This document shows, in pieces, positions 1 to 11,082 of a stretch of DNA of 64,000 nucleotides. The position numbers were made by a program, and so were the translations under genes. Position 1 is the first letter of the stretch. Every line of letters begins with the position of its first letter. Below the pieces are notes generated by a model. That model was not told where the DNA came from. It saw nothing but the letters and a program-made list of their open reading frames with translations, and did no database searches. Origin of the DNA: Metellina segmentata (lineage: Eukaryota; Arthropoda; Arachnida; Araneae; Tetragnathidae); the NCBI GenBank assembly GCA_947359465.1, contig OX375874.1:99885441-99949440 (forward strand), read 5' to 3'.

Positions 1-744
1 AGATTATGAGTAAGGTTGTTTTAAATAGTTATACGATTTGTGTGTGTGTGTGGACAAGCAATGGCCATTTTCTTTTCAAATTTTCAAAAACCTCATTTTC
101 TCAGATAATTTTTATTTTGTATAGTAATTCCTGTTTACTGCTATCCCCTTACACAGTGTTGACTTTCATCTCACATGATCCTTTTAATATAAACTTTTAT
201 ACATTTCAGAAACGCTTACACTTTTTTTCATTCCCGCATTTTTCAATGCACGTTCACAAAGTTTTTTTATGATAAGATTATTTACAGATTTGTACGTTAG
301 ATGCAAATAATAATGATTATTTTACTATGTGATTTTAGTAATACTTTTTTGTCTTTTACCTATTGTAAAGAGCTGTACAGCTTTATTCGAAAAATAGAAG
401 CATCTAACAAAGGCACTTATTAGTACTGAATGTAATTGAATTGGTGAATGCAGAAATCACACAGATCCCATTTTCCAAATTTAAGAAAAGTGATAAAAGA
501 AACCACTGATTCTGCACTCAACGCATTTTTATGACCCGTTATTTATTAACTTAATCCATGGACTAATATGATTTCTTCATTTATTGCGTGCGGACTCAGA
601 CAAACCTACTTATACAATAAAATCATTTTCAAAATTTTTGAACTCTGTTTTTTGCATTCACCAATTTAATTATAATGTGTGCATATTTCGCAGTAAAAGT
701 AAGAATAAATGTTACAAAATAAGATCTATAATTGTTATTTTATG
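1..744. other. AT-rich intergenic DNA
   Basis: No gene, splice-flanked exon or repeat boundary that I can support. The only reading frame of note, near the left edge, is a short low-complexity frame with no recognisable domain. Confidence 0.5.
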
Positions 745-2166
745 CACTCTATGAGAAAAAAAGCAAGTTGCACTTGGAAGCTGTAGACTAGTATAAATGA
801 AATTTGGAGGAGTGGTACATCGGCGTTGAAGATGCAAATGATGAAATTTTCAGAATCGGTTTAGTATGTGCCAAGGGCAGGGAAGCTCCCAAACACGCTG
901 CATACCGGGGCATAAAAGGACATCCAGTAGAGCAGCAAATTCATTTCGACTCATGCTGCTGTGTTGGTTACATCGTTTCTCACTGAGTTATGCCTCGGAA
1001 AAGGTTTGCGAGCAATTTAAGCAACTGGGAGAGCTTGACAGAGGCCGAGTAATTGGCCTACGAGAAGGTGGAATGTCTAATCGACAGATTGTGCAACACA
1101 TTGGTTGTAGCGATTTTACTGTTGCACGCTGTTGTCAGCGGTGGATACAACAAGGCACATGCCAGCTTCAACCAGGCCCAGAAAAGCCTAGAGAAACCAG
1201 ACCGAGAGACGATCGACGTATTATAAGACATGCTCGTACTGATCCAACAGCCACTGTTGCAGACATCCAACGGGCAGTGGAGACCTCTATCGATCATCCA
1301 ATCAGTGAACGCACCATTTGTCGACGGTTTCATGACGTGGGACAAAACTCACATAGACTGTTACGACGACTGCCTTTAACAGCATTGCATCGCTGTCAAA
1401 GAGTGGAGTTTTGTGACAGACGGACATGGGGCATCAAATGGTCTTCACTGACGAATCCTGTTTCTGCTGGGTGGAGACGACAATCGAATCCGTGTGTGAA
1501 TACAACGTGGTCAGCCCCAAAGTTGATGGTATGTTGTGCAGCGTCACACATCCAGAAGACCTGGTGTCATGGTGTGGGGTGCAATTGCGTATGATACCAA
1601 ATCAGCTTTGGTATTCGTTACGGGCTCTTTGACAGGCCAGCGTTACGTACAAGAAATTTTACAGCCATTTACGCTCCCATTCCTGAACTCCCAGGTTCAC
1701 CCGCTTTTTCAACAAGACAATGCTCGACCCCATATTGCTGCCGTCTCTAGGGCTTATCTACGACACAGTGATATCTTACCATGGTCGGCATACTCGCCGG
1801 ACCTGCCCCCGATCGAGAATGTATGGGATGCCATTGGACGAGACGTCACCACTCCACACGTACCGCATAATTTGCTGGAACTACGTGACAGGGTTCAAGC
1901 AGCATGGAATGGACTGTCGCAGGACTGCGTAAAGCTCCTGTATGACTCACTACCAAGGCGCTTGTCATACTGCATTAGGAATAATGGTGATCATACGCCA
2001 TACAGAATGATACCCCTTTTTAGAATTTTTCTCAATATAGTTTGCATATTTCAGTCTCAAATTTTAATCATTCACTCATACATAAAAAAGAATTTTACCG
2101 ACCTTGTAAATTTCTTTGCATTTTGACAATTCTTTCTATGTGTAACTCTTTTTTGTCTTAGAGTGT
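745..2166 (+). mobile_element. Tc1-like DNA transposon, degenerate
   Basis: A 1.4-kb element of the Tc1/mariner superfamily. Imperfect terminal inverted repeats are visible: the left end begins CACTCTATGAGAAAAAAAGC and the reverse complement of the right end begins CACTCTAAGACAAAAAAGAG. Similarity continues for about 55 bp with small gaps. The right end is followed by TA, the expected target dinucleotide; the left flank reads TG after TA, so that copy has drifted or the boundary is shifted by two bases. The interior holds one transposase in three reading frames. The degraded frames and ends indicate an old, immobile copy. Confidence 0.85.
990..2126 (+). pseudogene. Tc1 transposase pseudogene
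   Basis: Would encode the cut-and-paste DDE transposase that binds the element's ends and moves it. The natural start is the ATG at 990 (MPRKRF...), in the usual place for this family, but that frame stops after about 20 codons. Homology then continues in a second frame from about 1045 to 1425 (helix-turn-helix region, motif GLREGGMSNRQIVQHIG), in a third frame around 1426-1530 (VFTDESCF, first catalytic Asp), and back in the starting frame from 1536 (QQDNARPH, second Asp; SPDLPPIENVWD, third acidic residue) to a stop at 2124. At least three frameshifts separate these blocks, so no full protein can be made. The order and spacing of motifs match a family protein of about 340 residues. Confidence 0.88.
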
Positions 2167-2191
2167 ATTTAAAGAAAATTAATGTGATTCG

Positions 2192-2786
2192 CTGCTAATA
2201 ATAAAGATTGCAGAATTTTCATTTTCACCTACTTATGATCTGCTATATAGAGTAGAGGACTCAGTAAGAGATAGGTCATCTTATTGATCTTAGTTAGGTA
2301 GGTTAATTTGCATCGCATTTTAGCAACAAATACAACTCGCTATTACCAATGGTCGGGAACACTATCAAATCCTCTTACTATTGAACCCATGTCATATGTC
2401 GCGGTCACTATCTGAGATGGCATCTCACTCTCCAAACATCTATACCACGCAAACGTGATGATATTTGAAGCCACGGCATATTTACATCTCACTGCTAATA
2501 ATAAAGATTGCAGAATTTTCATTTTCACCTACTTATGATCTGCTATATAGAGTAGAGGACTCAGTAAGAGATAGGTCATCTTATTGATCTTAGTTAGGTA
2601 GGTTAATTTGCATCGCATTTTAGCAACAAATACAACTCGCTATTACCAATGGTCGGGAACACTATCAAATCCTCTTACTATTGAACCCATGTCATATGTC
2701 GCGGTCACTATCTGAGATGGCATCTCACTCTCCAAACATCTATACCACGCAAACGTGATGATATTTGAAGCCACGGCATATTTACA
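2192..2786. repeat. Perfect tandem duplication, 300-bp period
   Basis: Bases 2192-2486 are repeated at 2492-2786 with no difference that I can find over 295 bp. The two copies are separated by the five bases TCTCA. The duplicated unit is the non-tRNA body of the SINE. Perfect identity means a very recent duplication or an assembly duplication. Confidence 0.95.
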
Positions 2787-2890
2787 GTGCACCAACCCCC
2801 ATGCACACGTTGCCTTGTTTGGATCGAGTCTCGAACTTCCAACCTTCCGGTAGCCAATCTCCGACTCTACAGCTAATGCTACGCCCTCAG
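2192..2890 (-). mobile_element. tRNA-derived SINE (family 1, copy A)
   Basis: On the minus strand this begins with a tRNA-like head (2810-2890) holding an A box (reverse complement of 2865-2881) and a B box around GTTCGAGACTC (2828-2838). The body continues with the conserved GGTTGGTGCA segment and a block shared with copies B (10808) and C (20905). The body is present twice in tandem (2192-2491 and 2492-2786). Such elements are transcribed by RNA polymerase III and depend on a LINE for reverse transcription. No clear target duplication was found. Confidence 0.7.
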
Positions 2891-3525
2891 TAAAAATTAA
2901 CATACATTAAACTGAATGAAATTCAAATTCAATTAATGTTTTCAAAAATACAAATCAAGTCGTCAAAATTAGTCTATTATTGACAGCTACTTTACTTTTA
3001 AAATTGAGACATTTTAAATGCAGGTCGCTTATTCGTAATTCAATTCCGATCACCTGCAGAATGAGGAAAATTCAAACACAGGTTTAAACGCCATTTTTTT
3101 TTAAATCATGTTATTTGTTTTGTGCTTGGCGGGGTTTTTTTTCGATTGTTTTCAAGCTTTTTATAAATTTTGCATACATTCCCTGCAGTGCACAAAACTT
3201 CCATTTTCTCTGTTATAACTACCTTCGACATGTGCTTTTGATAGCTTATTAATATCTGAATCATTTCTGGGAGGATTCAAGCCCCATGGTAACGAACTCC
3301 CCCTCTAAACATTCCTGACCTTAATGAGTGATTTTTGAACATATAAAAGCAAATTAAAAAGAAAATACTCAGATTTAACAATACGTATAAAATTGAAACC
3401 GGAACCTTTTTTCCTCGGGAATGTTGTGTTTATTTAAAGATGGAGGCCCACTATACACCTCTTCTTTGTCCACCCCTATTTATTCAGACTATGTTCAAAT
3501 CAAAGTCTGGCGCATCAGTCTAGAA
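2891..3525. other. Intergenic DNA
   Basis: No coding potential or repeat boundary seen. AT-rich with a few moderately GC-rich patches. Confidence 0.4.
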
Positions 3526-3932
3526 CAGGGATGGCCAACACACGGCAAGCGTGCCACACAATGTGGCACGGCGGTGTTTTAACAGTGGCACGCAAAGACT
3601 TTTTTAAATGAATTATTTAGAATTAAATGTTTCAAGTTATATTTATTTTTATTTTATACAGAACCTAACTGACTGAACCTTTAAAATGTTTATCAACAAC
3701 AAAATCTTAGTTTGTACTTGTGTTTTATTTATTATATTATTTTTTTAAATCTACACTACTCAGATTTACATGAAAAAAATGTGCTATTTGCATAAAAATC
3801 TCATTATTAGAATATAAATAACATTTTTTCATCTTTTTATATTTTTTAGTATGTTGGAAAAGTTGGAAGTTGCACGCATAACTTTTTTAGCCCAGATAGT
3901 GGCACTATTCCCCAAAAGGTTGGCCACCCCTG
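3526..3932. mobile_element. hAT-type MITE
   Basis: A 407-bp non-autonomous element. The left end CAGGGATGGCCAAC pairs with the right end, whose reverse complement is CAGGGGTGGCCAAC. The flanking 8-mers GTCTAGAA (3518-3525) and CTCGAGAA (3933-3940) match at 6 of 8 positions and resemble the hAT target preference nTCTAGAn. No transposase is encoded inside; the interior is AT-rich. Confidence 0.85.
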
Positions 3933-4699
3933 CTCGAGAACGTCTCAGGATAATTGCACTCTTTACATGTTGGGTTTGTTCCGAATGCATTACTTAGAAA
4001 CTCCCTAAACTTTTCTCTGTACTAAACAGCAATTTTCTCCAATGATCTGTGGTCCAAATGATGGATGTCAGGCCGTTTTAGAATTTTTTTTTTATCATGG
4101 AAGCAGATTAAGCGTGTTTCTCTAAATTCGAATGCAAGGTCATCAAAGAGATGAAGGAGGTAAAGAAGATTAATAACAAGGAAAAAGTTCGAGCTAGATT
4201 AGGTGATTTACGAAGTGGGTGAAATCGTGTGTGAAATGACTCGTCATTAGGAGAGTTGGGTAATCAATCTTCCTTGTCTACTCATCTTCGATTGATGGAA
4301 TCATTTGATGGTGATTTTCTCCTTATTTTGTCTTGCCCTTTCTTGCAAGGATATGGGTGCTGAAAGAGCCAATGGTCCATCAATCTGGGAAAATCTAAAA
4401 ACCTTAGACATACGTCTTCCGTTACAGCGATGCTAAAAAGACTTTTACAGTGAAGTATCTGTTTTCTCCATCTTGCATGAGTTTGATGGGAATATCGAAT
4501 AAAATGATAAATCTACTGAGAGTTCTTGTTTTTATTTGGATAGATCTTAGAGCTGTTACAAATGTATACTATGGAAAGTATGTCATCTTATGCTGAAGTT
4601 TACTTGGACTAGACAAACTAGAACTTTTCATTTCACACCAAGTAGTATTTGTGTTCAAATGGACTTAAACGCGTATTTTTTTAACTTAGAATTATAACA
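3933..4699. other. Intergenic DNA
   Basis: No gene or repeat boundary recognised in this stretch. Confidence 0.4.
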
Positions 4700-5245
4700 G
4701 CTCACATAGTAAACTACACACAAGAATCCTATTGTCTTCCTACCACGAGAACTACTCCCGAAACCAAGTCTGGGGAGGGGGGTCGCTATAGAAACAAGGC
4801 TAGTTAATTTACATTAGGGGTGAATCTCGGGATGAATAACTTTGTTTGGTTTTTCACGAATGTTGTCGGTGGTTAAAATATAGTTGACTATAATAGATCT
4901 TCTCAGTGACAAGTAAACAACCTCAACAAATCTATTTCCAATTCGTCATCAAGTGAACCAATGGAACAAACTTGAAAACAGTTTTTATGGTATTCAGACA
5001 GTGGGTAACTCAATTTCATAGGAGGTGAAACCTAGGGTCTTTAAAAACTAGTAAACTATGAGAGTAACTATTAGCAAAACATCAATACTGGTTTCTTTTT
5101 ATATTTTATTTTGTTTTAACTTTATTTGATGCATGTTAATAAGATCAGACTACAAATATCAATTTATACAACCGTTATAGTGACAATTTCTATCAGAATG
5201 GGACGTCAAATTGCCAGAAATCTAATCCGAACAGCAGTTTTTGCG
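4700..5245 (+). repeat. Left arm of a long inverted repeat
   Basis: The reverse complement of 7140-7755 aligns along this arm, with many substitutions and short gaps. Clear matched blocks include TCAGAATGGGACGTCAAATT (around 5194) against the reverse complement of 7165-7195, ATCAATTTATACAA (around 5158) and CTCGGGATGAATAA (around 4827). The arms are strongly diverged, so the structure is old. It may be the ends of a foldback DNA transposon; I cannot assign a superfamily. Confidence 0.7.
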
Positions 5246-5735
5246 GTGGTAAATAAACATCAGTAAGGAAATGAAGCATTCACCAAAGAGATTCTCTACT
5301 TTTTTCTAATGCTTACATGATTCATGTATAAAAAGGATTACAGATCCAGAGTTGAAAATATTTTTAGTTTTCTCTTTGTGGTTGTATATTTCCAAACAAA
5401 AAGTAGTGCTCTACTTCATGTTACCCTTAAAAAATATTGTCTTGCTTGATACATCTGTATTCAATTCGCATTCTGCTAATCTCTGTGAGGATTTGACGAT
5501 TTAGTGATCGTCTTTGGGAGTTGATCAGTTTCTTGCTGAGATTCTTGTTGGATGGTGTAGGACTTTTCAATTCTGGGTTTATGTTGTTGACATAAGGTAT
5601 CGGCATCTGTTTCGATAATTTTACTTATGTTCTGTCTGCACTTCCTATGCTTTTGAGTTAGGTTCAGCCATACTCAGGTGTGTCTGGGAAGTGAGTAACC
5701 TAGGTAGAGGGAGTTTGAGAGGAGACACTTTAAGG

Positions 5736-6027
5736 CAGTGGTTCTCAAACATTTTAAGGCCGTAGCGTACTTGAAGTCCTACAAAAAATCGTAGGGGCAC
5801 CACAACAAAATACTAAGAAATAAGATGCGAAAAGCAAAGAAATATAGAAATAATACCATACCTTGATGCATCATTTAATTTCTGCTGATGGCAATCATGA
5901 GCCTGACGAGTGTTAACGATTTTGTCAATGTTAGGGCTTATGTATGATAAGCAAACTGTCATTTCCTCCCATATCAATTCATTTTTATATCATACACATA
6001 TCAATCTGGAATTTCATAGGGCGCACC
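5736..6027 (+). mobile_element. hAT-like non-autonomous fragment
   Basis: Starts with CAGTGGTTCTCAAACATTTT, a typical hAT terminus, followed by a segment ending in GGGGCACCAC. It breaks off near GGGCGCACC at 6019-6027, which looks like the beginning of the matching right end. The terminal bases of that end are missing. Lies in the spacer of the long inverted repeat. Confidence 0.6.
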
Positions 6028-7139
6028 TAGGTATAGTGTAGTGTAGGTATCAAGATATAGTGTATTGGTGTTCCCTCTATTTCAAAAGAGTATTGGTATA
6101 ACTGAGGTAGTGGGGCCATGGTCCTAGACTAAACGTCTCTTTTTGATTTGGGCATAAGCAATACACAAAATACTTTGATACTTTTTTATTAAATGTCGTG
6201 GTACGATCTCTAATAATAAAGAAAGTAGAATTACAAACTAGTAAAAACCAGAATTGAATTTTCTTCGATAGTTTATTGGTATTGCAAATCTCGGTAAGTG
6301 GTTGGTGGTCGGTAGGATCACCAATTCTATCAATTGACAGGATTGCTTTGCGACAGTTCACAAAGCAACGGTGACTTTAACGAAAAGAAAAATTTAGCTA
6401 ATCTGGGGAAGATATTAATACTGTACGACAGATAGAAGTATTACTCATAAGAAACGTTTTTCCATTTTGTAATCCTATCTATCTGACATATGTAACAGAT
6501 TTTAGAGAGATAGAGAAAATGTCTATTTAGAGATAAATGCAAGTAGAGCTTTTCAGTTATTCCTAGAGTAGATGGTGACCTTTGCGAACCTTACGTACAC
6601 AAGGGTTATTAATTTAGCCCATTTAGAATGCTTTTATCAAATTCGAATTTTAAGCTAGTCCATTTAGCTTAAATGAAGGGAACTGATTTGATGGTGCATC
6701 CAGAGGTTGGACTGATAGTCTTCAGCCACAGAATTATCAAATCCTCATTAATTACGTTATTGTTTTCGTTGAATAGTCTGCTGTATTTTACATCATTCTG
6801 TTTATATGTATTCCAGATGATAAATTTTAGTACTAGGTTGGAAACCAGGGGTAGTTGAATTATTTATCTTTGTGGAATCAGTTAATAAGTATTTTCATGG
6901 CAAATTGAGTGTTTCTGTAGTTAAAGAGATTTATTTCCACTTTATGGTAGTTAAAAAATTTAAAACTGCAAATGATTCTGTTCAGATATATTTTCTGTGT
7001 ATTTTTCATATAATCTTCACTTCTACAAGCCATTTGCTTTTTATTAATTCATATCCATTCATTTTTTTGCCCTAAACGTATGGAGGGCAATTGAATCAGA
7101 TTTATTGTGAAGTTTAGATGGGAGAACAAGAATTCAACA
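6028..7139. other. Central spacer of the long inverted repeat
   Basis: Three short frames (6077-6361 minus, 6673-6858 plus, 6872-7075 plus) have no recognisable domain and look like chance frames in AT-rich DNA. If the inverted repeat is a transposon, any transposase gene should have been here; none is visible. Confidence 0.4.
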
Positions 7140-7755
7140 AAAATTGCTGTTTTGGATTAGATTTCTGACAACCTTACATCCCATTCTGATAGCAATTGTC
7201 GCTAGTGGTGGATTGTATAAATTGATCTTTGAAGTCAGATCTCATTAAAGCTCAAACAGCTATAAAATATCAAAACCAAGAAAATCGGAATTGATGTTTT
7301 AGTCACTCATCATGTACCGGTACTTCGTTACCGGTTTCCAAACCCTAAGCCTCACTTTCTATAAGTTTGTTACCTATTATACACCATGAGACCTGTTCTC
7401 CACAGGAAGTTTTCCCTTGTCTGTTACCATTGAAAAGAATCGTATCCTATTTTCCCCATAGGAATTCTTGAAGAAATGTATTTAAGTTTGTCACTAGTGT
7501 ACTCAATGACAATTTGTAAATATATTTGCTAAGAATTTTAACTATCACCAAGAAATTCTATTCTTGTGAACTACCCCTTTTAGTCGTCAACATTAGCGAA
7601 AAACAAAATAAAATTACGTCATTCCCGAGAGTCATCCCTTACTCAAAATGAACGTGCCCTATTTCTACAGAGACAACCACCAACCAGACATTGTGTCGAG
7701 AGAAGTTCCCGTGAAAGATAGAACTATAATGATAGCCAGTTTATCAACTCCTTCT
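7140..7755 (-). repeat. Right arm of a long inverted repeat
   Basis: Partner of 4700-5245 in inverted orientation. The inner boundary is sharp near AAATTGCTGTTTTGGATTAG (7141), matching the reverse complement of the segment ending near 5245. The outer boundary fades near 7750. Confidence 0.7.
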
Positions 7756-9599
7756 TAATTGAACAATTGAACAATTCTGGGTGTGGCAGGAATGGGTTAT
7801 ACTTTTTTTCCCCATTTGTAAACTATATTGTGGTCGTTATTTCGATTGTAGATATCTTCATGAATGTTACAGAGACAAAGTCTGAAAAGAATGATCTTAT
7901 CCTAAACTATACAAATATATACTACATCGTATTAAATGAATTTTTCACTTTTTATCAGTTGTTTTAAAAATTTTCTAACATTTTTATTTTTAAGAAAGAA
8001 GTCAATGTCACCCTTATTTTTTTATGTTAAAGAAAACTTACTTTCTTTTAATCATAAACTTAACTTAGTGTAATTATTTTTAAAAATAGATGATTACTCA
8101 CCTTTTTGAAAAAGTTTGAGCATTTATGTGAAGGGAATAACTTACAAAAAATACTATAGTATAATAAGCTTTTTTTATGTCCCTAAATTTAAAAAAAGAA
8201 TACAAAGGAATGTTGGTTAAAGAATATTTCTATTTTATTCGCTTGACAATAAACCACAGACATGTCTTTAAATTTGTTGTGTCATGTTATTGATATAAAA
8301 ACCGACATAATGCCAGAGAAAAAGTAAATTTGACAAAATAATTCTTTCAAAGTTAGATTGAAAGAGAAAAGTGAGAAAAGAAATGTGAAGTTTTTACTTT
8401 CTTCCAATTTTTACTTGTAGCAAAGTATTTTCTTGTTTTCCACATTCTTGTTTCGTTCAAAGCAAGAAATGAAACACGTTTTTTTACACCAGCTTTTTTT
8501 ATTATTATTATTTTCAAACCTAGAAGAAACACAAAATTAAAAATTTGAAAGTTAAAAGTGTATTTTTTTTATGTGCCAAACGACCTGAATCTGGTGTAAA
8601 GATAGAAATCCGTTAATACCCTTAAATATTGTTTTTTTCTCTATCTAACGCTTTATACAAACACTTGATCATCGTTGAAAATTTTTTTAAACTTATTTTT
8701 AATGGATTTAACTTTTTTTTTAAACTATAACGTTCATTTACTCTAATATTTATTTTAAAAGAGCTAATTACTGACATTATAAGAAACTATTTTGTATTAG
8801 TAAAAATCTTAAAAGCGAAGCAAATTTTATTTACACTATTGAATTTTATCAAAGACAACTATATGATTCACTTTTAATTCTATGACTGATAGTAAATTTA
8901 CTTTCATTATAGCATTTCACTAAAATAAAAACTTTTGTGCTTATTTAATACAACAAACAAGCAATTTCAATTGGTATTAAATAGTTTTAAAAAGAGTCAT
9001 TTTAATATTTATTCTTAAGGTGTATTAAACACATAATGCATTATAATTAGTACTTATAATCTAATATTTTAAGTCCTTTATTGCTGAGAACACGAATTTA
9101 CAAAAGCTAATATTTATTTTTCTTAATTCGCATCAAATATAATGGAATTGTATTTAAATCGAAAACAAATGTTAAAATACACCACATAAAAAGTGCTTAC
9201 TCAAGTATAAAGCTGTTGTACTTAAGTAAACTTTATTCAGTATATTAAATTTTCCGCAACTAAATCCCAACAAAATATTTAGAAAAGTTGAAACTTTAAG
9301 AGTTTCTTCTCTTTTAAAAAATTCTTGTTTGTTTTAAATTTTCCATTCTTGATAGAACTTACCTGAAAAAAAACTTTTGTGTGAGGATATTTAATCGTAT
9401 CTTTCCAGAAATAGTTTAAATAAAATCTGAAATTAAAAAATACACTAATTTATAAATATTGAATTTTCTCCCAATATATTTATGAACATTATCGCTATGT
9501 ATAAAAAATCTTCATCTGTAGAATTCAGACTGTAGACTTTTCATTCATTTTTAAATGACTGAAACTGAGAGAAGCATAGGAATTGCGGTTTACAAATGA
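7756..9599. other. Very AT-rich intergenic DNA
   Basis: Poly-A and poly-T tracts, no exon-like sequence and no terminal repeats seen on either strand. Confidence 0.5.
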
Positions 9600-9985
9600 A
9601 TTCAAATTATCAATTACAGTTGTTGAAAACATGTCAAAATAACAAAACACAAACGTCTACAAGGATATATGAAAAGGATTTTCAATGTAAATAAACAAAA
9701 TAGACGATCTGCGAAGATTTATTTCTACTGTGTACACATTATATATCAGAATAACCTTAAAATGACTATCGACGTTTTGGCAACGTTTGAATTTGAATCG
9801 AATTGGTGCGGACCAATCAACTCTCGTGTATCAATTCGGAATTTTTACGAATTACAAATGCTGAAACCGTTTTTTGAAAGACAAGACAAGTAACACCACA
9901 TTCAGAATACGAACAAGAAACGCCTATTGCTGTTGGAACAGATTACGTAGATTGACAAAAATTGCCTATTATACATCACGTTCCT
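9600..9985 (+). repeat. Dispersed repeat, copy 1
   Basis: Aligns in the same orientation with 25240-25585. Shared blocks include TTTTGGCAACGTTTGA (9775), GACCAATCAACTCTC (9812) and CACATTCAGAATACG (9896). The short frame at 9669-9893 lies inside it and is not supported as a gene. Superfamily unknown. Confidence 0.65.
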
Positions 9986-10029
9986 ACCAACTTTGTAAAA
10001 TCTATTACTCCAATAGCTATTAACTATTA

Positions 10030-10595
10030 TCTCTACTACTATAAAAGGAAGTGTCTGTTTGTTTTCTGCACGCAAAGTCCGACGAATCAATAGCACTTAC
10101 AGTAATGGAATTTGGCACACAGGTAGTCTGAATTTTTTTGAAATTTTTGGGTCGCGGTGAATTTTAAATTTCAATGTAGAACATTTTCAAATGAATTTAA
10201 TAAGTTTTTTTTTAAATAAATTATTAAAGTTATCACTGGTGTTCTTCAGTGCTTTTTTCTATCTCAGTGATCGTTAAGGATAGAATGAAAATTTTAAAGG
10301 ATTTGAAATTTGCGGAAAGTGTTACACCATAACGATGCTTTATACGTTTGATTTTCTTTTAATAAATAATTTTTCAATTAAATATTTATATTTTTTGGTT
10401 TGCGAAGCAAACCAACACCTTGGACAATGTGACCCTCACGAAAAGAACTGTCATGGGCAACGTCCATTTGGTTTGCCAATCCGTGATAGCTGTTATCCAA
10501 TAGGCTTAGAGTTCCCATTTTATTTGCGAAGCAAACCAATAACACCACAAAAGCAACTTGCACGGGCAACACCGGGCTAGCCACGCAGTGGCTAG
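10030..10595 (+). mobile_element. Non-autonomous Helitron, copy 1
   Basis: A 566-bp rolling-circle element without coding capacity. The 5' end is TCTCTACTACTATAAAAGGA, preceded by A. The 3' end is a hairpin with an 8-bp perfect stem, CTAGCCAC-GCA-GTGGCTAG, ending in CTAG and followed by T. Insertion between A and T with TC...CTAG ends and a 3' hairpin is the Helitron signature. The 3' third also carries the palindrome GGTTTGCGAAGCAAACC. Frames here on either strand are chance products. A related element lies at 24631. Confidence 0.75.
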
Positions 10596-10807
10596 TTATC
10601 TTATAATTGCAAGAAGTATTAGAAATATTTTTTTTAAATGTGTTGATTTTAAAATGTGTTGAACTGAATCTAATGTTTTCCCCCATTCTGGGATTGAACT
10701 TTAGAATAAAGAGCATCTTCATTTTAATTCTATTAAAATAAAGAGCTCACCAGTATGACTGATAGCTCTTCATTCAGTATCTATTAATGTTATCTCTCAC
10801 TTTCATT
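10596..10807. other. Short intergenic stretch
   Basis: AT-rich DNA between the Helitron and the SINE. Nothing else seen. Confidence 0.4.
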
Positions 10808-11082
10808 CGGTCCCTCGGTAGCCCGAAGAAGCAACCGGAGGTTTACGAGTTCGAATCCAAACAAAGACCTTCGTGTATACGGGGGTTGGTGCAGTTAAAT
10901 CTGTCATGGCTTCCAATGTCCTCTTGTTGGCGTGGTGTGGAGGTTTGGAGAATGGGGTGCCAGTTCACGTGTGGTCTTGTAATCTGACCGAGGTTCAATA
11001 TTACGTGGTGTTGTTCTCGAATCTTTTCATTCGGGGTTCATCCCGGACCGTTCAACTACCTACCAGCTATTATCAATTATAA
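10808..11082 (+). mobile_element. tRNA-derived SINE (family 1, copy B)
   Basis: Plus-strand SINE. The tRNA-like head runs from GGTCCCTCGGTAGCCCGAAG (A box region) to the B box GAGTTCGAATCC at 10847-10858. It is followed by the family body (GGGGTTGGTGCAGTTAAA, then ATCTGACCGAGGTTCAATAT) and the tail motif TTCATCCCGGACCGT at 11037-11051. Intact-looking A and B boxes suggest it could once be read by RNA polymerase III. Confidence 0.8.
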
